Source: Sediminicola arcticus (lineage in GTDB: Bacteria > Bacteroidota > Bacteroidia > Flavobacteriales > Flavobacteriaceae). From it: DNA of 64,000 bases. Made by a program: the position numbers and the translations under genes. Within the stretch, counting starts at the first letter, position 1; the number at the start of each line of letters is the position of its first letter. The notes beneath the pieces are model-generated. The model was not told the DNA's origin. It did no database searches and saw only the letters and a program-made list of their open reading frames with translations. Shown piece after piece: positions 51,306 to 59,399 of this stretch. Where the stretch lies: NCBI RefSeq assembly GCF_040566695.1, contig NZ_JBEXAE010000005.1, forward strand, positions 1-64,000, read 5' to 3'.

Positions 51306-51664
51306 ATGGGAAAACATAACGAATTTGGAAAGCTGGGAGAACAAATTGCAACAGATTACCTAATAGAACAAGGGTATACTATTACATACCGTAATTATAG
51401 GTATTTAAAAGCTGAAATTGATATCGTGGCATTAAAAGGAATCGATTTGGCGGTCATAGAGGTTAAATCTAGGAGCACCATTTTATTGGTAACATTGCAG
51501 AAACCGTTACGCTTAAAAAGAAACAGCTAGTGGTCATGGCTGCTAAGCATTATGTAATAGAAAATGATTTGGATGTTTCCGTTTGTTTTGCCATCATTAC
51601 TATTTTCAAGCAAAATGGAAAATTTAAGTTGGAGCATCTAAAAGATGCCTTTTATCATTTTTAG
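51306..51664 (+). pseudogene. Frameshifted YraN (UPF0102) gene
   Basis: From ATG 51306 the frame gives the YraN start GKHNEFGKLGEQIATDYLIEQGY and the nuclease-like core YRYLKAEIDIVALKGIDLAVIEVKSRS, then runs into foreign text and stops at 51530. From 51479 another frame continues the family: HFIGNIAETVTLKKKQLVV through FKLEHLKDAFYHF to TAG 51662-51664. One lost base near 51477-51480 (for example one C) explains the join. YraN proteins resemble restriction/Holliday-junction endonucleases; Glu and Asp in AEID and EVKSR are the putative metal residues. As sequenced, the C-terminal half is lost. Confidence 0.85.
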
Positions 51665-51915
51665 GTCATTTTGGTAATGAAAAGTCATTGCTTTTTTGCA
51701 GGGTTCAGTAGTTTTTCTCGGAGCTCTGATTAGTTGGGATGCTTAAAGAATGAATTATAGGGATGTCATAAAATAGGGACTTATTTTATTTTAATAACGG
51801 TTACATATAAGGACAGCGGTTAATTTTCATAGAACTATGGGATTACGCTCTGATGTATTGTTTTATTTATAACATATTGTTATATTTACAAATTCAACCA
51901 AGCCAATGCAAGTTA

Positions 51916-52575
51916 ATGAAGACAATTTCATCCGTAGTAGAGGAGTATATTAAAAAAAAGCCATTTCTCCAAAGCGCTTTGTCCCAAGGTATAATTAATC
52001 TAACATCACTTTCTAGGCTGGTTAGGCCAGAAATTGAGGAAGAATTAGGGAAGGATATCAGAAACGGCGCCATTGTTATGGCTTTAAAACGACTTTCTGA
52101 TGATCTTGAATTTAGGGCAACCCATAAAATTATAAAAGTTCTTAAAAATATTGGGGAAATTACGGTACGATCTTCCCTAACGGATTTTACTTTTTTGGTT
52201 TCAGAGTCAATTCTTGATAATCAGACCCAATTAATAAAGGAAGTCAATAAGAATAAGGATGTTTTCTATACTTCCTCAAGAGGAGTCAATGAAATGAACA
52301 TTGTGGTTAGTAATATATTGGACGATACCGTACAGGAGTTATTCAAAAATGAAAAATGCACCCAAAAGGCGAGTAACCTTTCTTCTATTACCGTTAAATT
52401 ACCAGCGGAGAATGTATCCGTTCCCGGAATCTATTACTTTATTTTCCAACGCTTGGCATGGGAAGGTATAGTACTGTTCGAAGTCATTTCTACAACTAAT
52501 GAGTTTACTATTATTGTAAATGATGAACAGGTTGATACGGCCTTTAAAACCATAAAAGATTTAAAGGCGCTATAG
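51916..52575 (+). CDS. ACT-domain-containing protein (aspartokinase-ACT-like), unknown role
   Basis: 219 residues from ATG 51916; the frame opens earlier (51853) but begins with hydrophobic text and no ribosome site. Residues about 1-95 are helical (SSVVEEYIKKKPFLQSALSQG; IIKVLKNIGEITVRSSLTDF), then two beta-alpha-beta units: DFTFLVSESILDNQTQLIKEV and SITVKLPAENVSVPGIYYFIFQRLAWEGIVLFEVI, which look like ACT modules. Such proteins are at times mislabelled aspartate kinase, but no kinase domain is present. Ligand-binding regulation is the best guess. Confidence 0.65.
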   Translation: MKTISSVVEEYIKKKPFLQSALSQGIINLTSLSRLVRPEIEEELGKDIRNGAIVMALKRLSDDLEFRATHKIIKVLKNIGEITVRSSLTDFTFLVSESILDNQTQLIKEVNKNKDVFYTSSRGVNEMNIVVSNILDDTVQELFKNEKCTQKASNLSSITVKLPAENVSVPGIYYFIFQRLAWEGIVLFEVISTTNEFTIIVNDEQVDTAFKTIKDLKAL

Positions 52576-52591
52576 TCGCCAACTGCAGTAC

Positions 52592-53917
52592 CTAATTTTT
52601 TAAAACGGAGAGTAATTCCTCCAAACTTGAAGGTTTGGCAATAATTTTTTTCTGGGAATCCAAAACAAAATAAGTGGGTGTTTGATGCACATCGTAGAGG
52701 AAGACATATTCATTTTCCCATTTCCCTAGTCCAAGAATATGTGTAAAACCACCTAATTTAGCCGATTCATCCTTCCAAGATATATCATCATCTTCCAAAC
52801 CAATTGCCAAAACTTGGATAGTCTCACGATCCTTTAATTCTTTATGCAACTCTGGAACTTCCTTTAAACAATGAGAACAGGTACTGCTCCAAAATAGAAG
52901 CACATACTTTTCCGATACAGAAAGGTCGCTTAGTTTCTTGTCCACACCATTAACTTTCCACTTAATTTCTGGTGCTCTGGCACCAATTCTCAAACGATTG
53001 CTCAGTTCAATTTTATCTGTTATCTCCAGTATTTCTTTTTTTTCATTGATCCTGGATAGAGGAAGAAGGTAATTGTTGTAAATAAGATCAGAGCTAGAAC
53101 TCATTTCTCTTTTTGAAGTCTCTGTCCATAACTTTTCCAAAAGCTTGGCTTTAAACAAAGGATTCACGCTTGTTAGTTTACCGTTCAATACCTCTAAATT
53201 TTCCTGTATTCCTTTTTCTGGTATAGGATTCGATGCAACATGAGATATGGAAGAAAAAACAAAGGTTAAAGCCTTTTCTACTAAAAACCCTGAACTTTGG
53301 AGGGTTGGATTGTTAAAATCCAAAACATCAAAAAAGTGTTCTTTTTTGGATGAGAGGTATTGTTCATAGGTCTCTATTTTCAATGGTACGTATGGCCTAT
53401 TTGCTTTAATGAAGCTGTTAGCGATCATCCCCTCGGATTTGGTTTCAAAGGAATCTTGTATCTCTTTCAAATGTTTTACGATAGCATTAAAATCTGCCTT
53501 TCCTTTTTTCCCCGTGGCATAATAGTCTGCCAATTTTTTTTCTGCTGCGTTTATCTCTTTACTATAGGATAGGTAGGTTCCATTCTCTTCAGACGATTTA
53601 AAAGCTACCCCATTAGAGGTATTGAAGGAGAGCATTATATCCTCTTTCCCATTATAGATGACATCAAAATAAAATTCATCTGTAGGTATAGCATAAACCA
53701 TTCTGTATACTCCTGCCTCGGCAGTTTTAGGCATTATTAATTCCAAATCCCCATTTTTTACGGGACCCGCAGTTACATATTCCTGACCGTTTGGATTTAA
53801 TTGGTAGGCCATAACCCATTTAAAATCGGCAGAGGGTGAAAAGGGACCAGAAATGGCGTGTTGTGCACATAAGCTTGTGCTCACAATTAAAAAGAAAAAA
53901 AGCAGTGATTTATACAT
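52592..53917 (-). CDS. Exported TlpA/ResA-like thioredoxin-fold protein
   Basis: 441 residues with a signal peptide (LLFFFLIVSTSLCAQ). The C-terminal 140 residues are a TlpA-type thioredoxin: RIGARAPEIKWKVNG, YVLLFWSSTCSHCLKEVPELHKE (redox CxxC) and YDVHQTPTYFVLD (cis-Pro loop). The N-terminal 290 residues are a beta-rich extracytoplasmic region without a clear name, of the kind attached to thioredoxin domains in Bacteroidota. It probably reduces disulfides or cytochrome-c thiols in the periplasm. It sits 64 bases downstream of mfd on the same strand and converges with the ACT gene. Confidence 0.85.
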   Translation of the reverse strand: MYKSLLFFFLIVSTSLCAQHAISGPFSPSADFKWVMAYQLNPNGQEYVTAGPVKNGDLELIMPKTAEAGVYRMVYAIPTDEFYFDVIYNGKEDIMLSFNTSNGVAFKSSEENGTYLSYSKEINAAEKKLADYYATGKKGKADFNAIVKHLKEIQDSFETKSEGMIANSFIKANRPYVPLKIETYEQYLSSKKEHFFDVLDFNNPTLQSSGFLVEKALTFVFSSISHVASNPIPEKGIQENLEVLNGKLTSVNPLFKAKLLEKLWTETSKREMSSSSDLIYNNYLLPLSRINEKKEILEITDKIELSNRLRIGARAPEIKWKVNGVDKKLSDLSVSEKYVLLFWSSTCSHCLKEVPELHKELKDRETIQVLAIGLEDDDISWKDESAKLGGFTHILGLGKWENEYVFLYDVHQTPTYFVLDSQKKIIAKPSSLEELLSVLKN

Positions 53918-53981
53918 ATAAAAGGTTGTTCAAAAATTATTCCAAGAAATAGGTTTTACTTAGTAGCATTCCAATATCCTA

Positions 53982-56900
53982 TTAGGAAACGGGTTCTGGT
54001 GTTTTAGAAAAAGGTTGAAATGCTTTTAATGCTTTGTCCAAGGATTTAATATTTTCGAAGACCAATATTAGTCGAAGTCCGCTACGGGTCTGTTTCTCCT
54101 TTATTTTGCACAACTGCGCATGAGACTGCACAAACTGAAGCACTTTGGTAAAAGAAGTACTTTGGTAAAAGGCCGACTGTTGGTCCGAAATGAAATAGCC
54201 GATTATCTTGCCCTGTTTTAGGACCACTTTTTCAAGACCGATGCTATTGGCAATCCATTTAATTCGTACAGAACTCAAAAGATCTTCGGCCTGTTTGGGC
54301 AACTCTCCAAAACGGTCCACAAGTTGGGTTTCAAATTTATGGAGTCCGGCTTCATCTTTTATTTCGTTCAACTGTGTATAAAGATTTAACCTCTCGGTGA
54401 CATTATTGATATAGTCATCAGGAAAAAGAAGCTCAAAATCGGCATCTATCTGGGTATCTTTCACATACACTTTTTCCTTTTCATTGCCACCTATTTCTTC
54501 ATACAGACCTTTAAATTCATTTTCTTTGAGCTCTTCAATGGCTTCCGTTAGGATTTTCTGGTAGGCATCAAATCCTATATCATTAATAAAGCCACTTTGT
54601 TCTCCTCCCAAAAGATCTCCTGCACCACGAATTTCAAGATCTTTCATGGCAATATTAAAACCGCTACCAAGTTCCGTGAATTGCTCTAGGGCTTGGATGC
54701 GTTTTCGGGCATCATTAGTCATCACATCATAAGGAGGTGTTATGAAGTAACAAAAGGCTTTTTTATTGCTCCTGCCCACACGTCCACGCATTTGATGTAG
54801 GTCGCTTAAACCAAAATTATTGGCGCTATTGATGAAAATGGTATTGGCATTGGGAACATCAAGGCCACTTTCAACAATGGTGGTAGATACAAGAACATCA
54901 AATTCATTGTTCATAAAGGCCAACATCAAAGTCTCTAGTTTTTTTCCATCCAGTTGCCCATGGCCAATGCCAATTTTGGCATCCGGCACGAGACGTTGGA
55001 TCATGCCTGCTACTTCCTTAATATTCTCTATTCGGTTATGGATAAAAAATACTTGTCCGCCTCGCTGTATCTCATAGCTGATAGCATCCCTTATAGTGTC
55101 CTCACTAAAGCGGATGACCTCACTTTCTATGGGATATCTGTTTGGTGGCGCCGTGTTTATGACCGACAGATCCCTAGCGGCCATCAAACTAAATTGGAGG
55201 GTCCTAGGGATGGGCGTCGCGGTAAGAGTAAGTACGTCCACATTTTCTTTGATGGACTTCAATTTGTCCTTTACGGCTACCCCAAATTTTTGCTCCTCAT
55301 CCACAATTAGAAGTCCAAGATCTTTAAACTGCACATTTTTGTTTACCAACTGGTGGGTTCCTATGATGATATCCACTTTGCCTTCTCCCAATCGCTGAAG
55401 CGTATCTTTTTTTTCTTTTGCCGTTCGGAACCTATTTAGGTATTCCACGGTGACAGGCATTTCCTTTAAACGTTCATTAAAGGTTTTAAAATGTTGAAAG
55501 GCCAGAATAGTTGTTGGAACAAGTACAGCGACCTGTTTGCCATTGTCCACGGCCTTAAATGCAGCGCGTATAGCCACTTCCGTTTTACCAAAACCTACAT
55601 CCCCACATACCAAGCGATCCATGGGGCGTTCGCTTTCCATATCCCTTTTTATATCTTCTGTGGATTTGCTTTGATCAGGAGTATCTTCGTAGATAAAGGA
55701 CGCTTCCAGTTCATGCTGCAGATAACTGTCAGGGGCGTATTGAAACCCTTTTTCCAGCCTTCGCTTAGCATAGATTTTGATGAGGTTGAAAGCAATTTGT
55801 TTTACTCGTGATTTCGCTCTTTCCTTTACCTTCTTCCATGCACCGGATCCCAATTTGTAAATTTTGGGTTCTTTGCCGTCTTTCCCATTAAACTTGGAAA
55901 TTTTATGAAGGGAATGGATGCTCACATAAAGAATATCCCTTTCGCCATATACTAATTTTATGGCCTCTTGCTTTTTGCCTTCAACATCAATTTTCTGCAG
56001 TCCCCCGAATTTCCCTATTCCATGATCAATATGGGTAACATAATCACCAATCTCTAGTTTGTTAAGGTCCTTAAGGGTAATGGCCTGCTTCTTGGCATAC
56101 CCATTTTTAAGGTGGAACTTAAGGTATCGTTCAAATATTTGATGGTCTGTATAGACCACTATTTTTAAATCTTCATCTATAAAACCTTGGAATAAAGGGA
56201 ATACTAGAGTTTGGTAGTGCACCTGTTTTCCTACCTCGTCAAAAATATCATGGAACCGTTTAGCTTGTTGCTCTGTAGCACAAAAGATATAGTTGTTATA
56301 TCCTTTATCATTGTTATCATTTAGATTTTCAATCAACAGATCAAATTTCTTATTGAAGGAGGGTTGAGGTTTGGTATTGAATGTAATTACTTCAGGTTCC
56401 TTTTTCCTCAGTTGTTTATTAAATTGGGTACCAACCTCAATCAAACTAAAATCATGTAATTGCTCCTTTAAGAAAGATGAGCTTAAAAACAATTCCTCTG
56501 GTTGCCCATGCTTTATATTTTCTGACAGTGTTTTGAAAGCCTCTTCTGCTTTTGCAAAAAGAGAATCTAGACGGTCGAAGAGGAGGTCTAAATTTTTTGC
56601 AAAGACTATAGTATTGGCCGATATATATTTTAGGAAACTTTCCCTTGTCTCATCCAAGAACTTGTTTTCTACATTAGGGATGATGGTAATTTTTTTAACT
56701 TTTAGAGTTGATAACTGTGTTTCCACATCAAAGGTCCTAATGCTGTCTACTTCATCACCAAAAAATTCTATACGGTAAGGCTCGTCATGGGAGAATGAAA
56801 ATACATCCACAATACCACCCCTTACGGAAAACTCCCCTGGTTCTGTGACAAAATCAACCCTTTTAAACTTGTATTCAAAGAGGACTTCGTTGAGAAAATC

Positions 56901-57359
56901 CAAGGATAGGGTGTCCTCTAATTTTATCTTAAGGGTATTCTTGTCGAGCTCCTTTCGCGTAACAACCTTTTCGAACAGTGCATCGGGATAGGTGACAATA
57001 ATAGCAGGTTTTTTTCTGGAGTTGATCCGGTTAAGTACTTCTGCCCTTAAAAGCACATTGGCATTGTCTGTTTCTTCTATTTGATAGGGTCTTCTATAGC
57101 TCCCTGGATAAAATAGCACATCGGATTCTCCTACTAATTGCTCAAGATCGTTAAGATGGTAGGCAGCTTCTTCCTTATCGTTAAGGATCAATAGGAACGG
57201 AGCTCCAGCATCTTTGAATGCATCTTTTATGGCAAACGAAAGAGCGGATCCTGTAAGCCCTTTTAATCTGAAATGTATTTGGGGATCAGCAATAGATTTT
57301 CTCAGTTTCTGCAGTTGCAGGGACTGTGAAAAAAGTTGAGGTACAATGGTTTTACTCAA
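53982..57359 (-). CDS. mfd: Transcription-repair coupling factor Mfd
   Basis: 1125 residues. The order is UvrB-homology N-terminal region (DVLFYPGSYRRPYQIEET; VTEPGEFSVRGGIVDVFSF), RNA polymerase-interaction (RID) domain (LEIGDYVTHIDHGIGKFGGL), and a RecG-like translocase: Walker A GDVGFGKTEVAIRA, DEEQ in IVDEEQKFGV, LTLTATPIPRTL, and the HLH region LHQMRGRVGRSNKKAFCYF. The C-terminus (TRP domain, VKDTQIDADFELLFPDDYI) closes the protein. It removes stalled RNA polymerase and recruits UvrA for strand-specific repair. All 1125 codons are open. Confidence 0.97.
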   Translation of the reverse strand: MSKTIVPQLFSQSLQLQKLRKSIADPQIHFRLKGLTGSALSFAIKDAFKDAGAPFLLILNDKEEAAYHLNDLEQLVGESDVLFYPGSYRRPYQIEETDNANVLLRAEVLNRINSRKKPAIIVTYPDALFEKVVTRKELDKNTLKIKLEDTLSLDFLNEVLFEYKFKRVDFVTEPGEFSVRGGIVDVFSFSHDEPYRIEFFGDEVDSIRTFDVETQLSTLKVKKITIIPNVENKFLDETRESFLKYISANTIVFAKNLDLLFDRLDSLFAKAEEAFKTLSENIKHGQPEELFLSSSFLKEQLHDFSLIEVGTQFNKQLRKKEPEVITFNTKPQPSFNKKFDLLIENLNDNNDKGYNNYIFCATEQQAKRFHDIFDEVGKQVHYQTLVFPLFQGFIDEDLKIVVYTDHQIFERYLKFHLKNGYAKKQAITLKDLNKLEIGDYVTHIDHGIGKFGGLQKIDVEGKKQEAIKLVYGERDILYVSIHSLHKISKFNGKDGKEPKIYKLGSGAWKKVKERAKSRVKQIAFNLIKIYAKRRLEKGFQYAPDSYLQHELEASFIYEDTPDQSKSTEDIKRDMESERPMDRLVCGDVGFGKTEVAIRAAFKAVDNGKQVAVLVPTTILAFQHFKTFNERLKEMPVTVEYLNRFRTAKEKKDTLQRLGEGKVDIIIGTHQLVNKNVQFKDLGLLIVDEEQKFGVAVKDKLKSIKENVDVLTLTATPIPRTLQFSLMAARDLSVINTAPPNRYPIESEVIRFSEDTIRDAISYEIQRGGQVFFIHNRIENIKEVAGMIQRLVPDAKIGIGHGQLDGKKLETLMLAFMNNEFDVLVSTTIVESGLDVPNANTIFINSANNFGLSDLHQMRGRVGRSNKKAFCYFITPPYDVMTNDARKRIQALEQFTELGSGFNIAMKDLEIRGAGDLLGGEQSGFINDIGFDAYQKILTEAIEELKENEFKGLYEEIGGNEKEKVYVKDTQIDADFELLFPDDYINNVTERLNLYTQLNEIKDEAGLHKFETQLVDRFGELPKQAEDLLSSVRIKWIANSIGLEKVVLKQGKIIGYFISDQQSAFYQSTSFTKVLQFVQSHAQLCKIKEKQTRSGLRLILVFENIKSLDKALKAFQPFSKTPEPVS

Positions 57360-57417
57360 GAGTAAAATTTTTTATACAAATATAGGCACTCTTGGACTAT
57401 CTTGAAAAACATAAATA

Positions 57418-58560
57418 CTAAAAACAGAAAAGGAATTTTTCAAAATCTGCTTTCTCATTGTATACATTAGGGGCTACCCTAATGGCTTTTCCACGATAGG
57501 ATACTAATACGTTCTGCTCCTGTAAGCGTTGTTTTATTTTATGCATCTCCTTATCTTTTGCTAGGTAAACACCAAATAGATGCTGCCCCCGATAGTCATT
57601 ATCCTCAACAAAACACCCTTGTTCCCTTAACTTGTCTATCGTATGTTCAGAAATTGACTGGCAATAGTGCTGTATCTGTTTTGGCTGCCATTGTATTAAT
57701 TGTTCCAATGCATTGATCAACATTGGGACTAAAATAAAATTACTGGACTCCCCAACTGAATATCTACCCGCATGGGGTTGATATTCGTCGTGGTATTGGG
57801 TCAATTGGGTGAAATCTTCGCTATGGAGTTTATTCATCCAGTTGTCCTCCAAAGGTTTACCCTCGTTAAAAGTATCGCTATAATAGGCTACTCCCAAGGA
57901 ATAAGGTCCCATAAGCCATTTATAACCCCCACAAATCAAAGCATCGGGCTGTATTTCTTTCACAGAAAATGGGAGGGCACCAACACTTTGAGTACCGTCA
58001 ATAATAAGTAACGCATTCACGGATAACGTTTTTTCGCGAATAGATTTTAAATCAAATTTGGTGCCGTCTGCCCAATGTACGTGGGCCATAGCTACAAGGG
58101 CCGTTTTATTGGTAATAGCATTTAGGATTGCTTGGTTCCAAAGCTTGCCACGATTTTTAAATTCGCTTGGAGGCTGAATGATCTTTATATGTGCCCCATA
58201 GGTTTTCGCCAACCGTCTCCAGGTATAAACGTTGCTGGGAAACTCTTCTTCCACCAACACGATTTCATCCCCGGCCTGCAACTTTAAGTTGTTGGCCACA
58301 GTGGCTGTACCGTAGGAAACAGAAGGGATGATGGCAATATTTTGATAATTAGGGGCCTCTATAAGTTCTGCAAAACGTTTTTTCAGCACTACCCTTTGAG
58401 TAAAAAAATCTGCTGGACTAATAGAATACGGTTGACTCTTTCTTTTGAGGTTGGCAATCCCAATTTCCTCCGTGCTTTTTAGTTGTGGGGACATATAGGC
58501 ACCGTTTAAATAAGTGATATCGTCCTCAATGCTGAACAAGTGTTTTTGGCTGGTGAGCAT
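57418..58560 (-). CDS. Class V aminotransferase-fold PLP enzyme
   Basis: 380 residues. LLIIDGTQSVGALPFSVKEIQPDALICGGYKWLMGPY has the PLP-contacting Asp/Gln and the Schiff-base Lys214. The N-terminal YLNGAYMSPQ and C-terminal RVAPNVYNEKADFEKFL are typical of the isopenicillin-epimerase / cysteine-desulfurase-like group. Exact substrate unknown; kynureninase-like or desulfurase activity possible, but no reactive-Cys loop of a desulfurase is obvious. It lies two bases from the repair gene pdeM and 58 bases upstream of mfd, so it may share their transcript. Confidence 0.82.
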   Translation of the reverse strand: MLTSQKHLFSIEDDITYLNGAYMSPQLKSTEEIGIANLKRKSQPYSISPADFFTQRVVLKKRFAELIEAPNYQNIAIIPSVSYGTATVANNLKLQAGDEIVLVEEEFPSNVYTWRRLAKTYGAHIKIIQPPSEFKNRGKLWNQAILNAITNKTALVAMAHVHWADGTKFDLKSIREKTLSVNALLIIDGTQSVGALPFSVKEIQPDALICGGYKWLMGPYSLGVAYYSDTFNEGKPLEDNWMNKLHSEDFTQLTQYHDEYQPHAGRYSVGESSNFILVPMLINALEQLIQWQPKQIQHYCQSISEHTIDKLREQGCFVEDNDYRGQHLFGVYLAKDKEMHKIKQRLQEQNVLVSYRGKAIRVAPNVYNEKADFEKFLFCF

Positions 58561-58562
58561 TT

Positions 58563-59204
58563 TTAATTTTTTGACACTAAAATAACCTCATTTTTTGTAA
58601 TAGCATACACTTCATCTTCTTTTGTGGGGGTTAAAATATGGGTGCCCGTAAATTCGCCAAAAGCTGGAAGGATCATCTGGTTTGTCCTTTTAAAAAAACA
58701 AGGGAGTTTAAGTCGTTGTCGGCCCAAACCTTGCAGTTTGATAGCAGGATGAATATGGCCCGAAAAATTAAAAAATCCCTTTTTTTCTTCCGGATGGTGG
58801 GTCAAGAAAAAAGGTGGAAGTCTCAATTCTTGTGTAATCCCTATTTTAATATTTTCATATTTTAGAGGGGAAATTATGTCATGATTGCCCACCACCAATA
58901 TGATTTTAGAAGCTTGTTCTGCTGTCCAGGCTTCAAAGTGGTGCCATTCGCTATTTAGGTAAGAATGGAAGAGATCACCCAAAAAACAGATGGTCTTTGG
59001 TTTAAATTTCACTACAACTTTTGTTAGCAATTCAAAGTTCTTTTCGATGGCACATTGAGGTATGGCAGCTCCATGTTTTCTAAAGTGGGAGATCTTTCCT
59101 AAATGCACATCACTTACCAAGAGCATGCCTTGCTCTTGCCAAAAAAGAGAACCAGTGCAGTGGAGTATGAAATTCTGATCTAGAATTTGAATGTGTTGCG
59201 TCAT
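58563..59204 (-). CDS. pdeM: Ligase-associated metallophosphoesterase PdeM
   Basis: 213 residues. Calcineurin-like phosphoesterase motifs run in order: LLVSDVHLGKISHFRKHG, ICFLGDLFHSYLNSEWHH, LVVGNHD and FFNFSGHIHPAIKL. The LGKISHFRKHGAAIP segment is typical of the small MPE that travels with an Lhr-like helicase, DNA ligase and MBL-fold exonuclease. In Pseudomonas these four form a damage-response unit. Here the helicase gene lies 195 bases upstream on the same strand and the aminotransferase follows two bases downstream. Confidence 0.9.
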   Translation of the reverse strand: MTQHIQILDQNFILHCTGSLFWQEQGMLLVSDVHLGKISHFRKHGAAIPQCAIEKNFELLTKVVVKFKPKTICFLGDLFHSYLNSEWHHFEAWTAEQASKIILVVGNHDIISPLKYENIKIGITQELRLPPFFLTHHPEEKKGFFNFSGHIHPAIKLQGLGRQRLKLPCFFKRTNQMILPAFGEFTGTHILTPTKEDEVYAITKNEVILVSKN

Positions 59205-59399
59205 GGAATTTTTGAGATTGGTAAAATTAACCCTAAATCGTAAATAATCACCTCTTTATTTCGATTCTATCAGTATTCATTCTCCTTCTTGTACAAGGAA
59301 GAGAGCGTTTTTTCCCTGCCTTGTAGCCTTTTCAATTTATATTTTACTATCCCATTTTGTTCCTCCTTTTAAAGTAGGGAAGCCGCAGGGCGGGCGTGG

